Source: Podarcis raffonei
Taxonomy: Eukaryota > Chordata > Lepidosauria > Squamata > Lacertidae
Length of the DNA stretch: 64,000 nt
Assembly: GCF_027172205.1 (NCBI RefSeq)
Contig: NC_070614.1
Span: forward strand, 34,214,001-34,278,000
Direction of reading: 5' to 3'
A program made the translations under genes and the position numbers. This document shows, piece by piece, positions 32,701 to 42,000 of this stretch (positions are counted from its first letter, which is position 1; each line of letters begins with the position of its first letter). The notes beneath the pieces are model-generated. The model was not told where the DNA came from. It made no database searches and was given only the letters and a program-made list of their open reading frames with translations.

Positions 32701-35700
32701 GGTTCTAATCTAAAAATAATTTAGACCTGGCTGATATCCAATGGGTGGATGTAACTCAGTGGTAGAACATCTGCCTTGAATGCAGGAGGTCCCAGATTCA
32801 GTTCTTGGCATCTCCAGGCAAGGCTGGGAGAGACTCCTGCCTGAAGCCCTGGAGAGGTGCTGCCAGTCAGTGTAGACAGTACTGAGCCCGATGGACCAAG
32901 GCTCTGACTTTGCTACATTGTGTATTCATTAGGAGCATCCATAGCTCAGTGTTAGAGCAACACCTTTGCATGCAAAAGGTTTGATCTCTAGATAGGAAAG
33001 GTTCCTGCCTAAAATCCTGGAGAACCACTGCTGGCCAGCATAGAGTACAGACAGTACAGTGATACCTCGGGTTACAGACACTTCAGGTTACAGATGCTTC
33101 AGTTTACAGACTCTGCTAACCCAGAAATAGTACCTTGGGTTAAGAACTTTGCTTCAGGATGAGAACAGAAATCACACAGCAGCGGTGCGGCAGCAGCTGG
33201 AGGCCCCATTAGCTAAAGTGGTACCTCAGGTTAAGAACAGTTTCAGGTTAAGAACGGACCTCCAGAACAAATTAAGTTCTTAACTCGAGGTACCACTGTA
33301 CTGAGCTAGATGGACCCAATGGCCTGACTCAGTATAAAGCAGCTTCCTATGTATTTTGGGACAGGGACCAACTCATTTCCATCCCTACCACTCACCTCAC
33401 TTGCTAAGCTGTACTTCAGGTCTAGTGTAGCCAGTGCTGCTATTGCTAACTAGGAGAAAGTTTGAGATATGAGACCTCTCCGTCAGGCACACTGCTGCAA
33501 CTCAGTAGTGCCGTTGACTCCCTTCAGCATGTCCAAGTGTTAGTGTGGGTGTGGCTTGTCCTAGCACACAGGCTGAGCTGCAACTCCTCAGCAGTGGAAC
33601 TTAGGCCATGCTGCCAAAGTCAAGATTTGTTTATTGTTTTTCTCTTTTCTTTCCCTTTTTGGGATTTGCCAGTTGCCCTGGCTTGAACTCCATTTCTCTT
33701 GTGTTTGTCATTGGTTCTGCTTCTTACGTTTGTTTGTTCTAAATCTCATTGTAATCTTGATATTTTTATTATCCCAGTTGTATTAATTAACTGTTAAGGT
33801 CTCTTTAACTGTGAAGTTGCCTTATTAGGGCTGAAGGTCAAAACATCGTTTGTAAAAAAGCAAATGAATGTACAAACTCCCAGTGTGGGAAAACAAATGT
33901 GATGTATGTGTGGACTGTGCATGTATTTAACTGCAGCACTGTGGCTTCTGACAGTATGTGACTGTCTTTTGGTGTGGGGAGGCAGTTGTGAACCCTATCC
34001 TCAGATGCCACTCCTTTTCTTCTCTTTCCTTTTCAGAATTTCTCCTCTCTGATGAAGAAGTATAAGTTTGGCTTCTCTTCACTCACTCAGGTATCGAACT
34101 TCACTCTCATCATCTGATGTTCATGATCAGCCCTGCTTCTGTTTCCTTGACCAGGCCCCCATATTGCTTGTCGTTTGGCTTACCTGTTTGATCTATTTAA
34201 GCAGAAGCTGCATTTTTGGACACTGCATCCATTAGCCAGGGTATATTTCAATGGCAAAGAATACAATAACCTTGCTGAAGCTAAGCAGCTCTGGGTTTGG
34301 TTAGTGCTTGGATAGCAGACCACAGGTGTCCATCACCTGATAAATGAAATAAAAACCTTCTTGAGATGGGACTGAGAGGTCAGTGAGTGTGCGTAGGGGT
34401 GACAGCTTCTGTTGCTGTGTTAGCAATAGGGAAGGGCTGTAACTCAGTGGTAGACTATTCATTATGCATGCAGAAAGTTCAGGGTTCAATCCCTGGCAGC
34501 TCCAGGTAAGGCTGGGAGAGACTACTTCCTGAAACCCTGGAGAGCCACTCCTAGTCAGTGAGTACAACACTGAGCCACTTGGACCAATGGTTTGGCTTGG
34601 TGTAAGGCAGTTTCCTCTATTCCTGTCCATCACCACAAGGAAGATGTCATATGCAAACTGAAGAAGATGGCTGGCACAAGCAGGACCGGTACATGAATGA
34701 ACACTTACCTTCCTTTGCCTCTTCTGGCAATGGGGTTTGAGGGGACTCAACTGAAAAATGAGAATCTTCCATTCTTTCCTTCTACCCTCCCCAGATGGCT
34801 ATCACCTTACACAATCTGGACACCCAGGAAAAACTGCGGCAGGAGTTTGCAGATTTCATCAGAGAACAGGTATGAGCAGAACCAAATTAACAGGTGCGGC
34901 TGTGGGTTAAGACAAATGTTGGCAAAGAAGATTTTGAGGAATTTCTGAGGGTTGGATTTGGCAGAAGGAAATAAATGTGCCGTGCAGGTTGGACCACTGT
35001 TGGTTGCACTTTAGGGATAACAGGTGGTGTCGTCTGCAGAATCCATTTGAGGGAACTGTCTGGAAACATTAATATTTTTAGATGCTTTGGATATGATGTG
35101 AAACTCCAGGAGTGACTTTACTTTTGTACAGTAGGCTAGTTCCTGCACACACTCACACATCTCTATCTATCCGATATCCAGGCAAGCACCAGGCATTGCC
35201 GGAATTCATGGACACATTACAGCAAGGCAAAACAACAACAAACTCGCAAGAAGGGCTTGAAGTAGGAGTGGTGAAGCCTGTGACTAGCAAAGAGGGGATC
35301 TAGCTATGCTTGGGGAGAGTCCCCAAGGGCCAGATAGAAAGGCCTGGAGAGTTACATTTAGCCCCCAGGCCTAAGGTTCCCCACGGGTGCCATATGATCC
35401 TCTAGGAGAAAGGGCAGGAGAAATACAATTGTATTACTATGAAGTGGGATTGTCTTGGGTCATGAACTGGCATCTCCTTTCTGTTTCCCTCCCCTCCTAC
35501 CCAGTTCTGTAACCCTGACACATCTTTTCCTTCTTCCACTCAGGACGAGCTCTGTCGTCCCATGATTGCTGGCCTGCAAGTGACTCCCAAGTCCATGACA
35601 CGGCGCCTTCTGAGCAAGCAGTACGAATTAATGCGGCGGTGTGAGGAGTCTCTGCAGGGTGATGAACCGGGCCGGACAGAGTCCATCTTGTCACTGGAGG

Positions 35701-36086
35701 ACCACCTGAAGCACGAAGCTCAAATTTTTAAGGAGCGCTACCACCGTCGCTACAAGTCCCATGCCCTCAAAGCTGGGATGGCAATTGGTGTGGGTGCTGT
35801 GGGTTTAGCTGGCGGAGCCATCGGGGCCGGCGTGGCAGCTGCCGTGTTGGCCGCAGAAGCCATTGTGCTGAGCACTGGCACTGCCGCTACATTTGCCATT
35901 GGGACTATGGCTGGCGCAGGCACCTTTGCGGTCATTGGGGGTGGGGTGGGGGCTGGCGTGGGGAGCAGCATTGGGGAGAGGAGGACCCAGGAGGCCAAGA
36001 ATGTGATTGAAGACGACCCTGAAGGTGAAGAGGAGACCAGCCTCTCAGACGAAAGGTGCCTCATTAGGCCACAGAACTCACTTTAG
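23773..36086 (+). CDS. RNF112: RNF112-type RING finger GTPase (neurolastin family), 12 coding exons
   Basis: Coding exons: 23773-24076 (ATG 23816), 24566-24769, 25540-25677, 26509-26613, 26721-26771, 27563-27619, 29182-29268, 30414-30534, 31653-31783, 34037-34090, 34795-34869, 35544-36086. All junctions are AG...GT and phases agree, giving about 608 residues (human RNF112 is about 630). A C3HC4 RING sits at residues 11-52 (C11/C14, C26/H28, C31/C34, C49/C52), a P-loop GEQRRGKS at 135-142, DTEG (G3) at 208-211 and the GB1/atlastin LVRD (G4) at 277-280. Two Gly/Ala-rich hydrophobic segments at about 503-570 should anchor it in membrane. The family combines ubiquitin ligase and dynamin-like GTPase activity in brain endosomes. 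The RING half looks rather TRIM-like, so a close paralogue is possible. A 5' non-coding exon lies upstream but was not located. The introns carry many SINEs and MITEs. Confidence 0.88.
25020..25070 (-). mobile_element. 5S rRNA-like SINE fragment
   Basis: The minus strand reads taaagctaagcaggtctggg, resembling the internal promoter region of 5S rRNA. It lies in an RNF112 intron. Confidence 0.4.
25165..25300 (+). repeat. Dispersed repeat (GATGAGCCCTGCTGGATCAG type)
   Basis: agccctgctggatcagggc...gtccatcctgttttcacagt...tatgggaagcctgcaaatag is a widespread reptile repeat motif. A diverged copy lies at 45400-45560. Confidence 0.6.
25865..25945. mobile_element. hAT-like MITE fragment in an intron
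   Basis: tgttgtggactacagttccc...ggagttgtggtcc is a short palindromic piece of the family seen intact at 50622-50757. Confidence 0.5.
26050..26205 (-). mobile_element. tRNA-derived SINE, diverged, in an intron
   Basis: ccctgtgaagtctgttaggc, ggctgagtgaactctgg and taaccattatactacactgc are the minus-strand blocks of the SINE family at 16940-17212. Confidence 0.5.
27620..28200. other. RNF112 intron without recognised repeat
   Basis: Pyrimidine-rich intron start followed by unique-looking sequence up to the mariner MITE. Confidence 0.4.
28203..28428. mobile_element. Mariner-like MITE in an RNF112 intron
   Basis: CAGTGGTACCTTGGGTTA at the left and taacctgaggtaccactg at the right are inverted repeats flanked by TA (28201-28202, 28429-28430). 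It is closely similar to the element at 33057-33298. No transposase. Confidence 0.85.
29335..29480 (+). mobile_element. L2-like 3' fragment in an intron
   Basis: ggaagagggcctttttgttg...cttttaaggttgaatagaag resembles the L2 ORF2/3' UTR junction. Confidence 0.4.
29985..30291 (+). mobile_element. L2-like LINE 3' end with hexamer array, in an intron
   Basis: The ORF2 C-terminus is still readable ([20 protein letters not shown], then [14 protein letters not shown]). The UTR blocks and aaacccagccggatgtgtgg follow. It ends in an (ATATGA)n array at 30227-30291. Confidence 0.8.
30227..30291. repeat. (ATATGA)n hexamer microsatellite
   Basis: About ten copies of a six-base unit after an L2 tail, where ATT arrays are usual. 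Confidence 0.95.
31318..31447 (+). mobile_element. SINE with tRNA-Asn-like head and CR1-like tail
   Basis: tttaactggaaggttggtgg then ttcgagcccaccc follows tRNA-Asn. The tail gttggactagatgaccctca then cccttccaactctacaattc is CR1-like. It lies in an RNF112 intron. Confidence 0.75.
31800..32315. other. RNF112 intron without recognised feature
   Basis: A C-rich run near 32040 and no supported gene or repeat family. Confidence 0.4.
32320..32425. mobile_element. hAT-like MITE fragment
   Basis: ggactccaagatccatcagc...ggtcagagatggcgggagct then gtagtccataag is of the same type as 50622-50757. Confidence 0.45.
32735..32935 (+). mobile_element. SINE with tRNA-Ala-like head
   Basis: ggatgtaactcagtggtag, catctgccttgaatgcagg and ttcttggcatctccag follow tRNA-Ala from box A to the acceptor end. 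The body gaagccctggagaggtgctg and cagtactgagcccgatggac is shared with three further copies. Confidence 0.8.
32940..33350 (+). mobile_element. tRNA-Ala SINE split by a mariner MITE
   Basis: The head atagctcagtgttagagc and body to gacagta (33056) resume after the insert with ctgagctagatggacccaat and ataaagcagcttcctatgt. The interruption falls exactly at the TA of the SINE's acagtactgag block. Confidence 0.85.
33057..33298. mobile_element. Mariner-like MITE nested in a SINE
   Basis: CAGTGATACCTCGGGTTA ... taactcgaggtaccactg, flanked by TA at 33055-33056 and 33299-33300. The internal sequence matches the copy at 28203-28428. Confidence 0.9.
33360..34030. other. RNF112 intron without recognised feature
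   Basis: T-rich unique-looking sequence with no supported gene or repeat. Confidence 0.4.
34270..34325 (+). mobile_element. 5S rRNA-like SINE fragment
   Basis: tgaagctaagcagctctggg then ttggttagtgcttggatagc follows the 3' half of 5S rRNA. It is too short and too diverged to be a gene. Confidence 0.6.
34430..34625 (+). mobile_element. SINE with tRNA-Ala-like head
   Basis: gctgtaactcagtggtagac, gggttcaatccctggcagct and the shared body ggctgggagagactacttc. Confidence 0.75.
35100..35390. mobile_element. hAT-like element, second copy of the 6523-6846 family
   Basis: acagtaggctagttcctgca, caggcaagcaccaggcattg and ccaggcctaaggttccccac match the copy at 6523-6846 in order. Confidence 0.5.
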
Positions 36087-36089
36087 GGT

Positions 36090-37660
36090 TGACAAAGAGG
36101 CAGTCCTATGACCTACAGCTTCCGCTGCAAACAAGTGGCAGATCACTGTAGCCTGCACACCTCTTCTTTTCTCATTCAGGCATATCTCCAAGGGTGTGGA
36201 TGGCAGCGGGGGAATGGATCTTACATACTGTCCTGTAAAACACATTAAGAATTGTTCTGCCTCTCCTTCTCGTGGTTGGTTAAGGGATAGCAAAATAGCA
36301 TGCCCTTAGTGTTCATCAACATGGAGAGGTGACACACTAGTGATGACTTCAGGCCTAGTAATGCGGCCTTCTGATGCTAGGGTGATTGCATTCTCTCTAG
36401 TGGTAGGTAAGGGAGCAGTGCTTCCTTCTGTGGCCATTTCCAGCTTCCTTCAGTGCCTAGGACAGGTAATGCAGAACAAGGGGCCTCTGGAGTATCATGG
36501 ACCCTTTTGCAGGTTACTTTTCCCCAACACCTATGCTGAGATAATAAGCAGAGTGAAGGGGACGGGGAAATCGGACCCTTCCTATTTTTTCCTTGGCCTA
36601 TCTGCAGCACCAGCAACACAAGCTAGGGAGCAGCCTAGTGGCATCCTAGAAGGGCATCCTGGGAGAAACATTACTGCCACCTCTTTAAAGAGGTATATAT
36701 TGAAAAGTGAGCCCTCACTTTAGCCTCTAGTGTGAAGTCAGGAAATGGAAAGAAGTTATTTTCTTCTTCATGTAGTTAAGCTGCACCCTCTCCCTGCAAT
36801 TTATTTCAAGAGGTCAAAACCTTTCAGCTGTTACTATGTTCATGGGGGGTTAATCAGTTTCAGCACCCTGCTGATTGTCTCTCAGGTATGCAATGTCAGG
36901 TGAGTGAGGGATGCAGTTCCCGATTCTATTCAACAGCAAAGGCTGCTGGGAAATTTGCACTGGTACATGGGAACAAAGCCTCTCTCATTATCCTCAGGGA
37001 AACCTTCCCATTGATTCTCCATAGTGTATTCTGAAGTGCCCAGAAACTTGACGTTCTGACGCAACACGTTTTAGGAAAGCTAATTCATTGTCAGAAATAC
37101 TCTATATTCCCGGCATTATATCCAAGTGCCTTGGCTTTCGCCTGCCCACCCAGCCTCTCTTGGCTCATCTTTCAGGAAATACATTTATTTATTTCACCTG
37201 GCTTGGCTTTGTGTGTGGTTTTTCCGCCCCCTTCTTGCTCAGACTGCAGCTCAAGACCCAAACCTGTGTGGTAGGTCTTTCCACCACTGTTTCCTCCCCC
37301 TCCCATCTCCCCACCCCCGCTACACACACCAAAAACACAACCAGTTTTATGAGAACACAAAAAGAACACCATATATCCTGGTTCTCAGCCATCACAGTGC
37401 TGTAGCCTCAGGTGACTTTTGCCTTAATTGCAGGGGACAAAATCCAGATGTGAACAGCCTGGAGTCAAAACAAGCTTATTGGCAGGACACGAGAAGGCTG
37501 GGGAAAGCAGTGTTTAGTCTTCATTTCCATCTTCTAAGTTTGCTTTGCAGTTTGGATGGTTACTCAGGCCAGCCAGATGTCAAAAGAAGCACACATTTTG
37601 AAGAACTAATGCTCTTTTTCTCGGTGCAGGGAGGTTGACCAGTAAAGAAATAACAAATTA
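36090..37660. other. Gap between RNF112 and its 3' neighbour
   Basis: It presumably includes the RNF112 3' UTR, but no canonical AATAAA signal was found on the plus strand nearby. No coding region is supported. Confidence 0.4.
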
Positions 37661-37664
37661 CCTA

Positions 37665-37780
37665 AACCTGGGGAGGGGAACCTGTCACTCTCCAGATGTT
37701 GCTGTACTAACTCCATCAGTATGGCCAACACTCAGGGATGACATCTGGAAGGCTACAGATTTTTCACTCCTGACCTCAAA
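37665..37780. mobile_element. hAT-like MITE fragment
   Basis: acctggggaggggaacctgt...tctccagatgttgctgtac...catctggaaggctacaga. Confidence 0.4.
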
Positions 37781-38486
37781 AAAGCTCACCCCCCCATAAC
37801 AGTTGTATCACTGTCTCAGTTTCAGAGAATGTGGCTTTATTTCAAAGTAAAAACCAAAGGGGTACAAAGGATTATAATTATTCTTAAACTTGGAAAACTG
37901 GTTGGGCTGCTTTTGCCTGTGTTCTTCCCCTCTTCCCATCATTTTATCACTCTCGGTTTGAATGCTAATCCAGTCATCTGTGCTGCAGACTCTCAATCCT
38001 GGCCTTAAACAAAATGAAGATCGTCTCTTCCCCTTAGCAGATTTAGGTATGTTTCTCTTGTGAGTTTCAGAGTAGCTTCACTGTTTCCCAAAGAGCTCTG
38101 AGAATCATTTTCTGAGAGTATTAGAAAACCTTCATGGCAGTTAAACAGGTTTGAAACAATGCTGTGCAAAAAAAGAGCTCTTTTTAAAATGATTGTCTGT
38201 TTTTTTTGTAAAAAGAAATTGCATTTGAAAATGATCAGACTTTGGGTGAAATCTTTAATAGTGTGGTGTGGGAGTTTTGTTGCACTCACATGACTTTTGA
38301 CATGGCCTTATTTCTTCCTTTTCTACAAAACATCCCTCTGGTGGTCTGCAATCTGTAGTCTGTACTTCCTGAGCATCTCATGACTTCCTTGGGTGAGGTT
38401 TCCTGAAAGCACTAGAAATTGTAGAGGTTGTCTACCATGCCCACGATAGCTGCCTGATGGTTGATGTTTTTAAAGTAACATCTTAT

Positions 38487-38492
38487 TTTATT
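38487..38492 (-). promoter_or_regulatory. Candidate MFAP4 polyadenylation signal
   Basis: TTTATT on the plus strand is AATAAA on the coding strand, 600 bases past the MFAP4 stop. It is a candidate only; the A/T context is poor evidence on its own. Confidence 0.3.
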
Positions 38493-39092
38493 TTTAAAGT
38501 GATCCTTATGTGGATGTTGTGGCATTGTGTTTTGATTTTAAGGTAAAAGGACAGACCAGTTTCATGCAGTTGGTAGCCACCCTCCTCAGCTTCCTCCAGT
38601 TTGACTTAAGCCCAAGGAAAGAAATCATGAGATAACTCCTCCCATGTGGCTTTTTCAGATCAGGAAGCACAGACAGGCAAGAGGGCCACAGAGTGCTGGA
38701 GAAATTGATTGAAACCAAAAAAACCCCACCACTACTGGCCACCTTTGCAATGAATGATAGAGTAAGTAAGCTCAACCCCAACTCACCGTAACTGCAAATA
38801 CTTTCTGAAGTGCACTGAGAAAGAGGCAGAAAAATGCAAGCATCTTTCTTTGAGAAAGAAAATTTTCAAGGAATTAGAAGACAGATTTCAGCACAGTACA
38901 AGTTTATGACAAGGTAAAATTTGTTTGTGTTGGCAATGGCTTTAGTTCCATCACAGCCCTAGTCCCCACCTGCTCAATCCCAGTTCCACAACCTTATCCA
39001 CAATATAGTGTGTTGTTTTGGTTTTTGTTTCAATGGAAATTCATCTTCGGAAGGCCACTGGAAAGGAGGAATGGGAGAGGCCACCTCGTCTC

Positions 39093-42000
39093 TCAGACAC
39101 GGCGTATTTTCATCTCACTTCTCTTGAGGGAATAGTAGAAGCCCTTCCACTGGGCCCAGTTAATGCCACTTGCATAGGAGAGGTGGGCCCCACCAAGGTA
39201 GAAGCCATTCAGGTTGGAAACATGACAGCTCTTGAACCACCAGGCACCCGAAGACAGCGCCGCACAGTTCTGCACAAAAAGGTCTTGGTCCCGGTCAAAC
39301 GTGGAGAACTTCTGGCCGTTGTGGTAGGTCAATGAGTCGCCTGGTGGGAGCACAAAGACAATGGTGTGACAAAAATGTGGATTCCATAAAGCAAGGGTGG
39401 GTAATCTGTGGCACCTCAGATATTACTAGACTTCCAGAAGCTCATTGTGAAGGCCGGTGGTCAAGGATGATGGGAGCTGTAGCTCTGCAACATCTGAGGT
39501 TAGGTACCTGCCATGAAGCCTGCTACAATAAAAAGCTGGAGTAGTGAACTTACTTTAGAGTAGATTCATTTGCAGCTAGGGGGCCTAGCTTGATAGAACT
39601 GGCTGTTGGCATGCTTTCCAATGAGTGGACTTTCTTGTGATCTGGGTTTTGGGGCAATTATACTTAACCACACTGATGTATAGAAAATTCCCCCAGGGAG
39701 AAACTCCCCTGGGAGGGGAGTTTGATCCAATGCATTGTCCTTACATGACTCATAACCAGGACTTCTGGATTATGTGGTGTTGGATGGGATTGGAGGTCAC
39801 ATTAGGATTCTCTTCAACAGTAGCAGGGAGTCTGTGACTTCAACTGTTCCTGGACCCCCATCAGCTATACTGGCTGGAGCAGATGGAACTTAGGAGTCCA
39901 ACATATGGAGGCCCACATGTTCCTCAGTGCTGCACTCCAACTCCACATATCCCTGACTATTGTCCATGCTGGCTAAGACTGATGGAATTTGAAATCCAAC
40001 AACATTTTGAGGGCCTGAAGCTCTCCACCCTTGCTATTGTAGTTGAAGGGCCTATTTCAGGGGGTAGAGCCAATGTGCTAGGAGCTAGCACCCTACCCAT
40101 TCCTGGCTGGAGGAATAGTAGAAAGGGATGACTGGTAACTAGGCACCCACAGCCCCTCACCTGCTCCCCCATCAATAAAGCCAGATACATGCAGTGTGTA
40201 GCCATCCTCTTCTGCACTGATAGCTTGTGGCGACAGTGAGAAGTCTGTATATCTGGCAAAGACCGTACTGTTCTCAAAGTCCTCCAGCTCCACACGTAGT
40301 TCATACTTCTGCTTCAGGGTCAGGAGGTGGATATTTTGCAGCCCTGGACCATAGAGCAGATAAGAAGTATTATTTAGGAACCCAAACTGTATACACACAG
40401 AACAAAAGACAGCCACGCAACCACCCACTCTTTTCGTTGGGAGCTATGTATTGTCTGAGCCAGTGTCTTTGGACAGAAAAGTGGTGGGCAGGCAGAAAAA
40501 TAAAGGGGAACTTGGCTGCATCTCCTGGCTCAGAGTCACTGTAAACATGCTCACATTTTACATTGGAATTGTCTGGGCCCAGGAACATGTTTCAGCTGCA
40601 TAGGGAAGAAACCCAAACATTTGGTGTTCCAGAATGTCCTGGCAAAGGAAAATGTCTGTGTCAAGAGCTGGGGGGCAGGGGGCAGGGGGCGGGGGGGAGA
40701 ACAAAACCCATGGCCTGCTGAGAAGAGAAAAAGAGTGCTGGAAAAAGGTCTCACGTTATACCCTAGATAACTGGTTGAAGAAAGTTATTTTCATCACTAT
40801 CTCAAAGAAATTGTAATCTTCATGCAACTAAAGGTGATGCTGATCTTTCTGACTCTACCTGTTATTTATTATTTATTAACTACGTGACAACACAGTCACT
40901 CAGGTGGCAAATCCTTGTCTGTAAATGGGCTGGAACCCTTTCCTCTTATTTGGTTTGTTGTGCAATGTAAGCTGAGTTTTTCCACCCCGCTGACAACTTC
41001 ATAATTATGGGCTCATTCAGACTCTCTTTTGTGCCATGTTTCTAGGCACAGGTCCACACTTTCAAGGGTCCAAGAGTCTTTTGTTGGGTTTTTTTGTTTG
41101 CCTCAATGCTTTCCCCATGAAAACCTTCTCTTTACCACTAAATCAGAACAAACTGCAACCAACAGAAAACTTGAATTGTGTTAAAAGAGCAGGTTTTCAT
41201 GGGGAAAGAAAAGTACTCAGCTTTAGAGCATGGATCTGTGCCTAAAAAGTGTAGGGCAAATGGTAAGTGTGGATGAACCCAATATCCATTCCATTTACTC
41301 GTGATTTTTGACCAATTGGCTTTTGGATTTTATCATCAAAACCTTGTACTGAATTCATGTTACTTTTTGGTTGTCAATGATTCATATTGTCTGTTTTGTT
41401 GTTGTTGTTGTTTGTTTAAAAGGAGGGGGGAGAGAAAGAAGGTATTTCCCGTTACTCATTTCTATTTACCCAGCCAGTATTCACTGTCTGCTCTGCCAAA
41501 GCCAAACCGATAGTCATTCCATCCCCGAAAGAAACTGATTGAACCATTGAATCGTTTCTGGAAAACCTGGAAAATGTGGCGGAAGGAAAATGACAGCATT
41601 AATCTCTAATGAACTGGTACCCACTCATTCCCCCCGCCGCCGCCACCAACGGCGTTCCTCCCATCACCATGGAAAACAGGAATCCCAAAGTGGTGGTTAT
41701 ATGAAGGAGATGGTGTGCCTTCAAGGTACAAAAACAAAGATTCCTTCTTCCCATAAACATTCACTCCCTCCTGTCTTTTAAAAAGTAAACTTTACTTAAA
41801 GCCTGCCTTTCCTGCTGCCAAACACTCATGAAAGTGGAAAAATGTAAACAGTGAAACACAAGAAAATATCAAAAAGGAAACATAAGAAAATATCAACTAG
41901 GGTATTAAAAAAATCCAAAGGCTAAAAACAGGGAACATTGTACCTATGCACGGCAGTGTGTGAGTGCAATTATGCATCCATATATGCTCACAAATGAGAA

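Noticed and set aside
34270-34325. A 5S rRNA-like stretch.
   Set aside because: Only the 3' half is present and it is diverged, so it is a SINE piece or pseudogene and not a working gene.
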